64,000 bases of DNA from Cystobacter ferrugineus (GTDB lineage: Bacteria; Myxococcota; Myxococcia; Myxococcales; Myxococcaceae). Shown one piece after another: positions 1 to 8,231 of this stretch. Positions within the stretch are counted from its first letter, which is position 1; each line of letters opens with the position of its first letter. Under the pieces are notes generated by a model. That model searched no databases and was not told the DNA's origin. It saw only the letters and a program-made list of their open reading frames with translations. Made by a program: the position numbers and the translations under genes. Where the stretch lies: the NCBI RefSeq assembly GCF_001887355.1, contig NZ_MPIN01000008.1:113935-177934 (forward strand), in the 5' to 3' direction.

Positions 1-3000
1 TTTCATCGACACTGGTTCCGGGAACGGTGCGCCACGAGGTAAGGAAACGGGACGCATGATTTGTGCGTTCTTGTTCTTCCGGACTGGGATCCCTTCGTTG
101 CTCATTCTCGCTGCGGTACACAAATCCGATGATTTCGACGAATAGCTCTGGGTTCTTCGTGAGTTCGCGTTGTAGTGCCCTGGGGAAGCGGTCTTGGTAG
201 TTTTCACAGACGCCCAAGTATGCCCATTCAAGGCGTGCAACCCGAGTGCTTTCGGCGGACGTAGATTCGTCAAGAACCGCCAACAGCTTGGAGACGCGAT
301 AACCGAAGGAGTTCGTCGGCGGGTCGTTGGAGAACGGTGCGACCAGTGCAGCTTCGAGCGCATCCACCAAGACACCATGGGAAAGCGCCGAGCCCTTTTT
401 GTCGATTGCGTGCGAAAGGAGCGCAACGGCCGCATGCGGCCTCGCATGCTTCAAGAACTTCCGTGCAACGTCTTCCGCGTACGCGACGTCCCTGGGAGCC
501 CAAACGGAGAGCAATCCCCAATAATATCTCTCGACCTCCTCACCCAGTGTCGTAGCAACTGCCCACGTGTCCGGAACACAGGGAAGGCACAGGAGGAACT
601 CACCCGCCTGCGCCGGGCTCCAGCGTGCTCGAGAGCGCCTCAGCTTCTCATGGCCCCACTCCACCCCCCTCGTGGCGCACCTTGCCTCCACGAAGCCCCG
701 TGCGAACTGCGCGACGGCGGCGTCTTCCGCTGCGAGTGAGACAGTCATGAGTTCATCCTCCTGCTCCTCGAAGAACTCGCTGTCACCGACAGCCACACCG
801 ACGAATTGCGGATCTTCGACGGACTTCGCGAACGCGATGAGTGCCCTCAAGCCATCCAGCGCAGCGACTGCCCTCACTGCATCATGGCGAGTTCTCGCCA
901 GCATAGCCGCTCGCGCCTCAAGATCGTGTTCGAGTCCTTCTAGAAGAACAGGGCGGCAGGTGAAGAGCGAACGGTACCGAAGCGCCGGGTCGTTTGGCGC
1001 CAGTCGATGAAGAATTGAGGAGAGTAGGGCAACCTGTTCTTGGGAGAGGGCCCATGCGGCATCTCGGAATGAGTTATGCCGAGAGATGATACGTCGACAC
1101 TCATCCGCCAGCACAGCTCGGAGGTCAGGGGGTAATGCCTCCACGTTAATTGAGCCAAGAGCCTGCACGGCCGTGTCGAAGAGACGTGGAGGAAGGCTCT
1201 CCACCTCGCCAAGGAATTCCTTCCATCGCAGTGGCTCTTTTGCCGTCTCCTCCAAAGCCAAGTCGAATAGCGCTTTGGCCACGCGGGCGAGTTCTCCGTA
1301 TGTTAACTGCGGTTCCTCCTCGGGCACCCAGTTCCGCCATCGCGGCTTGGCCGTATTTTGGGTTGTTCTGTGCCTCTCGGACAGTAGCTCGCAGATGAGG
1401 TTCCAGGCCACCTCCGGCTCACGCTCACGCAGCAGCTTGATCACCTCAGTGCGCTGGTCGATGTCGGCACCTGTCTGCGGACGCCAGGGCAGGAAAATCC
1501 CAGTCAGAGAGTCACCAGGGCGATTACCGGAACGAATGGCAGGCAGCAGACGCGCAAGTTTGCCAAGCAGCAAGACAGCACGCCCCAAGTACATCGGGCT
1601 CCACGCGAGTACCTCCAGGGCGGAGACCAACCCAACGTGGAGGGGCGTACCCCAGGTGAACCCCATATCACCAGAAAACAACGGGAGAAGGACTTGCTTC
1701 TCACCTTCAAGTGCGTGCTCCACCGCATCGAGAAAGGCGTCCGGGGCGGCCTCCGCCAACAGGGGGAGCACTCTACCCAGAGAGCCCCATAGACGCCAGT
1801 CTGAGGCACCCTTCTCCAGCACGTTGCGGACGACCCGGGCTGCGATCACCGCGCCGACGCCCTCAGCGCCATTGCTCTCCTCGTCCCGAGTTCCGATCAG
1901 CGCAAGCGTTACCGCAAGCCCCTTATGTAGGAAACTAGAGAAGGGAAGACCCTTACCGTGGACGGCTCCGGCCCAGCGCAGGTCCTCGGGAAGCTCTAGC
2001 CGCGAGTCGAGCCCACCCAGCACCTCAGTGGCGGCGCTCTCGAAGCGAGACCAGTCCGAATCGAAAAGGTGCCGATGGAGCAGAGTCCATGCATCCTCAT
2101 GTGATGTCGGGTACCAAGCGCCTCCTACCCAGCGAACAGGAGGATCATCTTCGTTGGCCCAGCGACCGAGTTGAGCCTTCACCTCCTCGAATGGCTTGTC
2201 CGCAAGGGCTGAGAGGATGCGTCGGTCGTTCTCATTGTTCTCGTTGAAGCCACCAGTGAGGACCAGGGGAAGGATGGAGCGTGCATTCTCCGCCCGGGTC
2301 CAGACCGGATGCTGCACATCGGGGCTCACAGCAAGTCGACGACGGAACGACATGAGGCTCCTGCGTGCCAACGCCGCTAGCGCCCATGCCTGGTCTCGTG
2401 GAAACTGGTTCGACTCCAGTACCCCAGCGACACCGAGCCGTCGAAGCCGCGGCAGTACCAAGCCACCCGATGACGATGCATCGCCACGGCCCAGGGGAAC
2501 CACCACATGGTGCTGATGGCGGGCAGCGCGACTCACGGCTGTGCTGTCCCTCTCCAAGGACACGAGCAGGAGAGGACGGTCGAACCCTGTTAGCCACCGC
2601 AGTGCATTCGTGCTCTTCACGATGACGGCACGGGCGAGCTGGGACTCCCTCTCCTCGTCAGGGAGGATGCACAGGGCGGCTGCGACGAAAGCTACAGCTT
2701 CCTCTGCCGTCTCGGTCTGGACGGTGAGCGGGCGCGCTGGCTCGGCGCACCACTTCCGTAGTGCCTCGACCGCGTCTTCGCGCCCCGCGAGCAGGAGTTC
2801 CGGTTTGATTACCGGCTTCGTGGCAGCGCTCCAGTCCAACCACCATTCATCGAGAGGAGACGTATCCGCGGGCTGCTTTCCAATAAGGGCGGACAACCAG
2901 AGGTGAACAGCCGGAGCCTGCTCCAGCCATTGCTCCAAGTCATCCGCGTCGTACGCACGAACGTCGCGCCAAGTGCCTTCGGCCCGGCGGTCGGCAGCCC

Positions 3001-3367
3001 ATTCGTTCTTCTTCGACCACCTTCGGGGCGTGACGAATACGTACGTCGTGCTTGCAGGGGCCAGCCCTAGCGGGTTCTTGATTCGCTTCTCATAGTCCTC
3101 GTCCGCCTTGGTCTTGATGTCTTTATTGACGCCGAACTCCCAAACGGAACTTCCCGTCGGTACGAACGCGCCTCCATCAGCGCACTGCGCCAGTCCGTCC
3201 CAACCGCCGAGCTGAACCCCCTCGCCGCTTGGGAAGCCAGCCCGGGTAACTCCCTTGGCCGTCGCATGTAGCAGACGCCGGACGAGTTGGGGCAGCCGGG
3301 ACCTTGCGTCCAGACGATCTGCCCAGAAGGCAAGTTCGGTTGCATCAACAAGCAGGTAGTGCGGCAT
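1..3367 (-). CDS. Very large uncharacterised protein, C-terminus beyond window edge
   Basis: The minus-strand reading frame is open from ATG 3367 to base 1: 1,122 codons without a stop, so the gene is partial. An in-frame TGA lies near 3555 with no ATG, GTG or TTG before 3367, which fixes the start although no good ribosome site is seen. The N-terminus has a conserved-looking block: WDG (56-58), VPTGSSVWEFG (69-79) and KADEDYEKR (87-95), then YVFVTPRRW (109-117) and a WL-rich helix to about 159. Residues 200-270 look like a P-loop NTPase core, but no GxxxxGK[ST] is present. The rest (about 270 onward) is helical and repeat-like. I cannot assign a function. Such an architecture is seen in large proteins of defence islands, and the N-terminal block could be a nuclease-like effector; both are inference. 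Third codon positions look less GC-rich than in neighbouring genes. Confidence 0.85.
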   Translation of the reverse strand, partial: MPHYLLVDATELAFWADRLDARSRLPQLVRRLLHATAKGVTRAGFPSGEGVQLGGWDGLAQCADGGAFVPTGSSVWEFGVNKDIKTKADEDYEKRIKNPLGLAPASTTYVFVTPRRWSKKNEWAADRRAEGTWRDVRAYDADDLEQWLEQAPAVHLWLSALIGKQPADTSPLDEWWLDWSAATKPVIKPELLLAGREDAVEALRKWCAEPARPLTVQTETAEEAVAFVAAALCILPDEERESQLARAVIVKSTNALRWLTGFDRPLLLVSLERDSTAVSRAARHQHHVVVPLGRGDASSSGGLVLPRLRRLGVAGVLESNQFPRDQAWALAALARRSLMSFRRRLAVSPDVQHPVWTRAENARSILPLVLTGGFNENNENDRRILSALADKPFEEVKAQLGRWANEDDPPVRWVGGAWYPTSHEDAWTLLHRHLFDSDWSRFESAATEVLGGLDSRLELPEDLRWAGAVHGKGLPFSSFLHKGLAVTLALIGTRDEESNGAEGVGAVIAARVVRNVLEKGASDWRLWGSLGRVLPLLAEAAPDAFLDAVEHALEGEKQVLLPLFSGDMGFTWGTPLHVGLVSALEVLAWSPMYLGRAVLLLGKLARLLPAIRSGNRPGDSLTGIFLPWRPQTGADIDQRTEVIKLLREREPEVAWNLICELLSERHRTTQNTAKPRWRNWVPEEEPQLTYGELARVAKALFDLALEETAKEPLRWKEFLGEVESLPPRLFDTAVQALGSINVEALPPDLRAVLADECRRIISRHNSFRDAAWALSQEQVALLSSILHRLAPNDPALRYRSLFTCRPVLLEGLEHDLEARAAMLARTRHDAVRAVAALDGLRALIAFAKSVEDPQFVGVAVGDSEFFEEQEDELMTVSLAAEDAAVAQFARGFVEARCATRGVEWGHEKLRRSRARWSPAQAGEFLLCLPCVPDTWAVATTLGEEVERYYWGLLSVWAPRDVAYAEDVARKFLKHARPHAAVALLSHAIDKKGSALSHGVLVDALEAALVAPFSNDPPTNSFGYRVSKLLAVLDESTSAESTRVARLEWAYLGVCENYQDRFPRALQRELTKNPELFVEIIGFVYRSENEQRRDPSPEEQERTNHASRFLTSWRTVPGTSVDE

Positions 3368-3402
3368 GAGGAACCATCTAACGGATAGGTCAGCTGATGA
3401 GA

Positions 3403-3460
3403 GGGTGTCTGGGAGGGCGTCAAAGAATTCTGCGTGGGTGTCTGGGAGGGTGTCAAAGAA
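3403..3460. repeat. 25-bp direct repeat, two copies
   Basis: Two copies of a 25-bp sequence beginning GGGTGTCTGGGAGGG and ending GTCAAAGAA lie at 3403-3427 and 3436-3460, with one mismatch. They sit between the start of the large minus-strand gene and the promoter of the first toxin gene. The 33-bp period equals 11 codons, and an open frame on the minus strand runs through it, but no start codon precedes it. A shorter related piece (GGTGTCAGAGAAG) follows at about 3544. Confidence 0.8.
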
Positions 3461-3538
3461 CTTGAGCAGCCCCAGGTTGGGACACGTAGAGGGAAGGAAA
3501 GAGCGGAAAACGCACCGAAAAAGCTGCGGGAAGGCCGC

Positions 3539-3599
3539 GGGAAGGTGTCAGAGAAGCCCTAGGAGACGAAGTGCTAGTACGAGACCTTGACACCTTCCC
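3539..3599. repeat. 12-bp perfect inverted repeat beside toxin promoter
   Basis: GGGAAGGTGTCA at 3539-3550 is matched by TGACACCTTCCC at 3588-3599, separated by 37 bases. It ends four bases before the TTGACA of the toxin promoter. It could be a regulator site, a terminator without a U-run, or a recombination scar at the edge of the duplicated module. The second module copy at 23.8 kb lacks it. Confidence 0.6.
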
Positions 3600-3603
3600 C
3601 GGG

Positions 3604-3632
3604 TTGACACTCCCTACTGGGACCCCTCTACG
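3604..3632 (+). promoter_or_regulatory. Promoter of first toxin-immunity module
   Basis: TTGACA (3604-3609), a 17-base spacer and TCTACG (3627-3632). The same two boxes, the same spacer length and the following CGCTGAGG are found in front of the second toxin copy at 23824-23852, so conservation between duplicated copies supports a housekeeping-type promoter. Confidence 0.65.
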
Positions 3633-3686
3633 CTGAGGATTTCGCCTCGGATGCGCTGGACGTACGAGCTGAGCGGGGGGTTGACC

Positions 3687-5237
3687 ATGTTCGATAACTC
3701 ACCAGGGGCAGGGGCACGGTGGGCGGGCTTGCTGCTCGCCACGGCCCTGCTATGCACCGGTTGTGCGTCGCTGACGCCACCGCCCAGTCGCGGGATAAAC
3801 CCGCGCCACACACCGCACGAGGCCGTAATGCATTCGTTGCCCCAAGGGCTGAGCGAGGAGCGTCCACCCGACCTCACATTCCCCTCCCCCATCCCTCGTG
3901 AGCCCAAGACACCGGCGCGGCTGCAACGTCGCCGGGGCTCACGGGAAGCCGTGACGGCGGCGGCCACTGGCAGCACCGAGGGAATCGCGCGGCAGAGCAC
4001 CCTCGCAGCTCACCTGGCCTTTCGTGGTGCCGTTGGCGACGTGTCCGGATCCACACGTCGGCTCTCCGGCGAACTCTCCAGACTCAATGGCAGCACCGCT
4101 GGCATCGCCGGCAGGGCCTCCGGCCTCTTCGTTCGCTACGTTGACCATGGAGTCATGCAACTGCGGTGGATGAATGCCGAGCTCGTCGCCGCCACCCGGC
4201 TGGCCAACGCCGCTTCGGAGGTGAAGGACCCGGACATGCAATTCGCCCTGCTGCGCCTCGCCGGTCCACGGCTCGAGGCCGCCATGCTGGGCTCCCTCCT
4301 GCTCTCCGTCTGGCTCGACTTCCTCCACCTCACCGACGTCGCCCTCAACCAGCACTTCTACAGCGTGGAGAGGCTGTTCGTGGACCTGGACCGCGTCCAG
4401 AAGATGCTCGAGCCCGCCATGACGGCGCTCTCTTCCGGGAAACCAGGACAGGTGGAGGCCGCGGCGAAAGACATGCCCATGCTGATAGGCCACCTCACCC
4501 GCGAATTCGCGGCGATACGTGAGGCCATGCACGCGGGGGCGGAGCAACTCCAGAAGATTCTGGTGCTCAAGGAAGCCATCGAGGCACTCACCCTGCTGTC
4601 GGCGTTGAAGTTCTCGCTGCCCACGCTGCCACCATCCGCGCCTGCCCTGCTCGGAGTGGGACTAGTGGCGGGAGGCAATGGTGTGATGATGGGCACGCGC
4701 ATCGTCGTGTCGGCCGAGTGGGTGGAGATGATGCGCCAGTTGGTGCGGGCGGGCGTCCTTTCTCTTCCCGCCGTCAGCGCCGCCGTGCGGATTCAGGCCG
4801 GCCAGGTGATGATGGCGCAGTCTCACGATGAGCTGCCCAAGGGCGTGCGCGACGCGCTCGGCGACGGGCCCGAAGTACGGAGCATGCGCGTGACGGGCAG
4901 GGCAGGGGCTGGCATGAACGAGCCCCCACGACACCACATCCTGCCCAAGGAGTTCCGTGAGTGGTTCGAGAAGCGCGGATTCACCGGCGAGACAAACATC
5001 GACCAGTTCTGCGTCGAGATGGAGCAGGCGCATCATGAGGCCATCCATGGCGGTGGATACTGGAAGCTGGGGCGCACATGGCCCGGTGAATGGAACCGTA
5101 TGATCATGGATGCGCTCTATCAAGCTGAAGCCAAGGCGGGCCGTATGTTGACGTGGAACGAGATCCTGGACATCGTCGCGTACCGCATGAGGCGCTATGG
5201 TGTCCCGATGAAGTTCACTCGAGGGAAGGGGCAATGA
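3687..5237 (+). CDS. SitA-like polymorphic toxin lipoprotein, copy A
   Basis: A 516-aa lipoprotein with a signal peptide ending in LLCTGC (Cys26). The centre (about 110-390) is helical with a Gly/Ala-rich hydrophobic stretch. The C-terminal 110 residues hold the likely toxic domain: RHHILPKEF (H416-H417), WFEKRGF, IDQF and EAIHGGG (H454), a DUF2380-type, HNH-like His pattern. In myxobacteria, SitA lipoproteins with exchangeable C-terminal toxin domains move between kin by outer-membrane exchange and kill cells lacking the cognate immunity protein; membership here is inferred from the lipobox, the C-terminal block and the coupled downstream gene. An in-frame ATG exists at 3651, but 3687 aligns with the start of copy B and is preceded by a purine-rich stretch. 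The stop overlaps the immunity start (ATGA). Confidence 0.85.
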   Translation: MFDNSPGAGARWAGLLLATALLCTGCASLTPPPSRGINPRHTPHEAVMHSLPQGLSEERPPDLTFPSPIPREPKTPARLQRRRGSREAVTAAATGSTEGIARQSTLAAHLAFRGAVGDVSGSTRRLSGELSRLNGSTAGIAGRASGLFVRYVDHGVMQLRWMNAELVAATRLANAASEVKDPDMQFALLRLAGPRLEAAMLGSLLLSVWLDFLHLTDVALNQHFYSVERLFVDLDRVQKMLEPAMTALSSGKPGQVEAAAKDMPMLIGHLTREFAAIREAMHAGAEQLQKILVLKEAIEALTLLSALKFSLPTLPPSAPALLGVGLVAGGNGVMMGTRIVVSAEWVEMMRQLVRAGVLSLPAVSAAVRIQAGQVMMAQSHDELPKGVRDALGDGPEVRSMRVTGRAGAGMNEPPRHHILPKEFREWFEKRGFTGETNIDQFCVEMEQAHHEAIHGGGYWKLGRTWPGEWNRMIMDALYQAEAKAGRMLTWNEILDIVAYRMRRYGVPMKFTRGKGQ

Positions 5238-5704
5238 GCAGCGGACAAGCGTGGAGGGGAAACTGGATGGTCCGCCTGTACGAACGAGTCCGTGAGCGCG
5301 GCTACGACTCGCTCACCGCCTTCGCGAACGCTCGCCCCACCGCCTCGCTGGTAGCGCTAGCCGAGGAGCTTGGCGAGGACGATGTCGCAGGGGTTCAGGT
5401 ATTGAGCGGATTGCTCACCGAGGCGGAGCAACGCAAGCAGGTCACACGCTTTGTACGCGATGTGCTTGTGCGCGAACTGTCCGAGTGTCTTCCTGACGGC
5501 TGGCCTGCCGTGCTGGATGACGCCAACCGTTTCAAGGTGGCCAAGGCGCTCGGCTCATGGTTTGCCGATACCCCAGAAACCCATAGGAACCGTGTCGACA
5601 AGGCCAGCGATGCGCTCCTCGCCACACCGCCACCACCTGGCTGGCGGCCGCTCGGCCCCGACGACGAGCTGCTCCTCACCCTACTTCCTGACGAGGAAGT
5701 CTGA
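5234..5704 (+). CDS. Cognate immunity protein, copy A
   Basis: A 156-aa soluble protein with no signal peptide. Its ATG (5234) overlaps the toxin stop codon in an ATGA, so translation is probably coupled. The protein opens with a GNW..RLYERVRERGYDSLTAF block, carries a helical middle and ends in a Pro-rich PPPPGWRPLGPDDELL segment followed by LLPDEE. The same protein occurs twice more in this window (6789-7259 and 25413-25883), every time directly after a toxin gene or toxin remnant. Immunity is inferred from position, coupling and co-duplication; I recognise no named domain. Confidence 0.8.
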   Translation: MSSGQAWRGNWMVRLYERVRERGYDSLTAFANARPTASLVALAEELGEDDVAGVQVLSGLLTEAEQRKQVTRFVRDVLVRELSECLPDGWPAVLDDANRFKVAKALGSWFADTPETHRNRVDKASDALLATPPPPGWRPLGPDDELLLTLLPDEEV

Positions 5705-5857
5705 ACTTCACTCCATGAAGAAGACAATAAGCGAGGACCGATCCTCTTGAATGGCCTGAGCAAGGTTTCAAAGAACTCATGCCGACACTTCGTCACCTAT
5801 GAGTCGTCTGACCCCGTGCATGCCTGAGGCGGCGGGCCATGGCCCAGACAGGCCACT

Positions 5858-6571
5858 TCAGCGCGTGGGTAGCTCGCGGAAGTCGACCTCCTCCAGATTC
5901 AGGCGCCTGACCGTGTCCACGAAGCGCTCGGTGGCGATGAAGATGGTCTCGAAGTCGCTCAGCCGGAACAGCTCAGTGTGAGCCGGAAGCGACGCTGCAT
6001 CCAGCATGGGGTCCTCCGGGAAGGCGAAATCGTCCCAGCCGCACTTGGGGCACTTCGGGGGCCGCTCCGGCGTGCAGTCCGGGTGGAGCCGGCCATGGGG
6101 AAAAATCTCCAATTCCAGCAACTCGGAGTGGTTCCTCTGCCGAAAGCGCAGCTCCGTTCGGAATCCTCGCAGGCCCCGCACTCCCGCAGCCCGCAGCCGC
6201 TCCAGTGCCTCGGGATGCACCAATGGCATCTCGACGTAGTGGAAGAATAGCGGGCTGAAGGTGCCGGTAGCCGTGCCCACTAGTGGGCCGAATCTCGTTC
6301 CAGGCAGCAACGGGCTCTCGGGAGGCACGAGAGGCCGCACCCGCTCACGTAGCCGCGTGAACTCGTCGAATGGCTCCGGTCTGGGCGTCTCGTACTCACC
6401 GCGTGCGGGGAGCACAGACATGTCCACGCCCGGGTACGCAGTGAAGCCCCCGGCCCAGGTGGCCTTGCATTCAGGGCAGCTCAGCCCGGGAAGGGCCCAC
6501 TTGTGCGTGGCACGGAGGTGACCTGTGCACCGTGATTGTCTTGGCGCTCGGAGTCGGTAGAACCTCGTCAT
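5858..6571 (-). CDS. Double-CXXC immunity protein (SitI6-like), apparently orphan
   Basis: A 237-aa cytoplasmic protein with two zinc-ribbon-like Cys pairs: CPEC at 32-35 and CPKCG near residue 188. This matches the Myxococcus double-CXXCG paralogous family (TIGR02264 type), whose members act as SitI6-type immunity proteins next to small SitA6 lipoprotein toxins. No SitA6-type toxin is adjacent; instead the gene is inverted between two copies of another immunity family. GAGGTG a few bases before the ATG is a plausible ribosome site. Either it is an orphan immunity gene giving protection against neighbours, or its toxin was lost. The family assignment is from memory of the motif. Confidence 0.75.
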   Translation of the reverse strand: MTRFYRLRAPRQSRCTGHLRATHKWALPGLSCPECKATWAGGFTAYPGVDMSVLPARGEYETPRPEPFDEFTRLRERVRPLVPPESPLLPGTRFGPLVGTATGTFSPLFFHYVEMPLVHPEALERLRAAGVRGLRGFRTELRFRQRNHSELLELEIFPHGRLHPDCTPERPPKCPKCGWDDFAFPEDPMLDAASLPAHTELFRLSDFETIFIATERFVDTVRRLNLEEVDFRELPTR

Positions 6572-6669
6572 CTCGTCACCTCACCTGAACTCCGTGACGG
6601 TATGGCACGATGGGACCCGTCTGTTCAAAGCAATAGAACTACTCCCGGAATCCCTGGACCCGGGAAAGA

Positions 6670-6792
6670 CTATGCGACGCCGAGATCGAAGCTGGGCGAA
6701 CATTGACGCGGAACGAAGTCCTGGGCATCGTCGCGAGGTATATGAAGGAGTACAAGCTCCCGATGAATTTCACACGTTGGGGTGGAAGATGA
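6670..6792 (+). pseudogene. 3' remnant of a SitA-like toxin gene
   Basis: Read from 6670, 40 codons give LCDAEIEAGRTLTRNEVLGI and then ...YMKEYKLPMNFTRWGGR followed by TGA at 6790-6792. This matches the last 40 residues of the two intact toxins (compare GRMLARNEVLDI and KIPMNFIRWRGR in copy B). Similarity stops at about 6670; upstream bases are unrelated and carry no lipoprotein signal. The ATGA overlap with the next immunity gene is preserved. It is the tail of a deleted third toxin gene. Confidence 0.85.
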
Positions 6793-7259
6793 GCGAGGAC
6801 CGTTCCTGGGGAGGCAACTGGAAGGCGCGTTTGTATGAGCGGGTCCGCGAGCGAGGTTATGATTCGCTCACCGCCTTCGCCGAGACACATCCTACTACCT
6901 CACTGCTGGAACTGGCCGAGAAGCTTGGTAAGGATGACATTGCCGCAGTTCAGGTGTTCAGTGGGCTGGTCGCCGAAGCAGAGCGGAGCCGTCGGCTCCC
7001 TCGTTTGGTGCGCGGCCAACTCGTGCGCGAGCTGGCCGAAACACTCCCAAACGGGTGGCCAGCCGTGATGGACGATGCAAACCGCTTCAAGGTTGCCGTG
7101 GCAATCTCCCGTTGGGGCACCTACACGCCAGAAACTCATCAGAAGCGCGTCGAGCAGGCCAAGGCAGCGCTCCGCGCTACGCCACCGCCGCCAGGCTGGC
7201 GTCCACTCGGCCCCGACGACGAGTTGCTGCGCACGCTCTTGCCCGACGAGGAAGCTTGA
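6789..7259 (+). CDS. Orphan immunity protein, third copy
   Basis: A 156-aa paralogue of the immunity proteins at 5234 and 25413, sharing the GNW.ARLYERVRERGYDS opening and the PPPPGWRPLGPDDELL ending, with scattered substitutions in the middle. The ATG at 6789 is chosen because it keeps the ATGA overlap with the toxin remnant; the frame is open upstream to 6594, but that extension is toxin remnant read out of frame. The open frame indicates continued selection for immunity after loss of the toxin, although no promoter is recognised. Confidence 0.8.
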   Translation: MSEDRSWGGNWKARLYERVRERGYDSLTAFAETHPTTSLLELAEKLGKDDIAAVQVFSGLVAEAERSRRLPRLVRGQLVRELAETLPNGWPAVMDDANRFKVAVAISRWGTYTPETHQKRVEQAKAALRATPPPPGWRPLGPDDELLRTLLPDEEA

Positions 7260-7323
7260 AATCTACTCCCTGGCCAACGACAACCAGACTTGGCTGCACG
7301 TTCCCCAGACCGGTGAAAAAGAC

Positions 7324-8187
7324 ATGACAACGCAGAGACCACCGCAGCAGACCTGGTGGGCCGAGCATCTCGCCATCGTCCGCCGGTACGACGAGATGGA
7401 GTCCCGCCTCACGGCGTCCGTCAGCGAGCGGATGCTCGATCTGGCCTGCCTTCGGCCGGGCATGAGGGTGCTCGATGTGGCTTCGGGGATGGGTGAGCCT
7501 TCCCTGCGCGCCGCGCACCGGGTGGGCCCCTCCGGCTTCGTGCTGGGAACGGACCTGTCCGACGGCATGCTGGAGGTCGCACGGGAGAAGGCTCGCGCCC
7601 AGGCCCTCTCGAACATCGAGTTTCGTACTGCGGATGCGGAGATGCTCGAGGTGCCAGAGCAGTCTTTCGATGCGGCAACCGTGCGCTGGGCGTTGATGTA
7701 CATGCCCCGGCCCGAGCGAGCGCTCGAGAGGCTCTGGCGAGCGCTCCGTCCATCCGCTCCCCTGGTGTGCGCATGTTGGGCGGGGCCCGGGCAGGTCGAG
7801 TACGCGTCGCTGCCGCGCAGGAGCCTGGCCCGATTCAGTCCTCCGCCCCCTATCGAGCCCGAGGCCCCGAGCGTGTTCCGCTTCTCCGACCCCGAGTTCC
7901 TACGCCCGCTGTTGACGCGCACCGGGTTCGTCATGGAGCACGTCGAGTCCATGCATGTGCCCGTGATGGAAGCCGAGGATGAAGCAGGAGTCGTGCGATG
8001 GATTCGCGAGCTCAGGGGTCCCGTGGCGAAGATCGTGGAGCAATTGCCACCGGAGACGCAACGGGCGTGGGAGGAGGAGGTTGCCCGCGAATGCCAGCCC
8101 TATCGGACGGATGGGAAGGTCCTGCTCGGCGGAGTGACATGGCTCGTCGTGGCGAGGAAGCCATTGCATCTTGATACACACGCCTGA
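7324..8187 (+). CDS. Class I SAM-dependent methyltransferase
   Basis: A 287-aa protein of the UbiE/MenG-like small-molecule methyltransferase type. Motif I is VLDVASGMGEPSL (about 49-61), motif II has GTDLSDGMLEVAR, and the motif IV region is EQSFDAATVRWALMYMP. The C-terminal third probably forms the substrate cap. ATG 7324 follows the orphan immunity gene by 64 bases; the frame is open further upstream, but that part overlaps the immunity gene. The substrate is unknown. It faces a convergent LysR gene 44 bases downstream. Confidence 0.85.
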   Translation: MTTQRPPQQTWWAEHLAIVRRYDEMESRLTASVSERMLDLACLRPGMRVLDVASGMGEPSLRAAHRVGPSGFVLGTDLSDGMLEVAREKARAQALSNIEFRTADAEMLEVPEQSFDAATVRWALMYMPRPERALERLWRALRPSAPLVCACWAGPGQVEYASLPRRSLARFSPPPPIEPEAPSVFRFSDPEFLRPLLTRTGFVMEHVESMHVPVMEAEDEAGVVRWIRELRGPVAKIVEQLPPETQRAWEEEVARECQPYRTDGKVLLGGVTWLVVARKPLHLDTHA

Positions 8188-8231
8188 ACACAGTGCATCG
8201 GTTGCATATCGGTGACTCGCATGCCGCCAGT

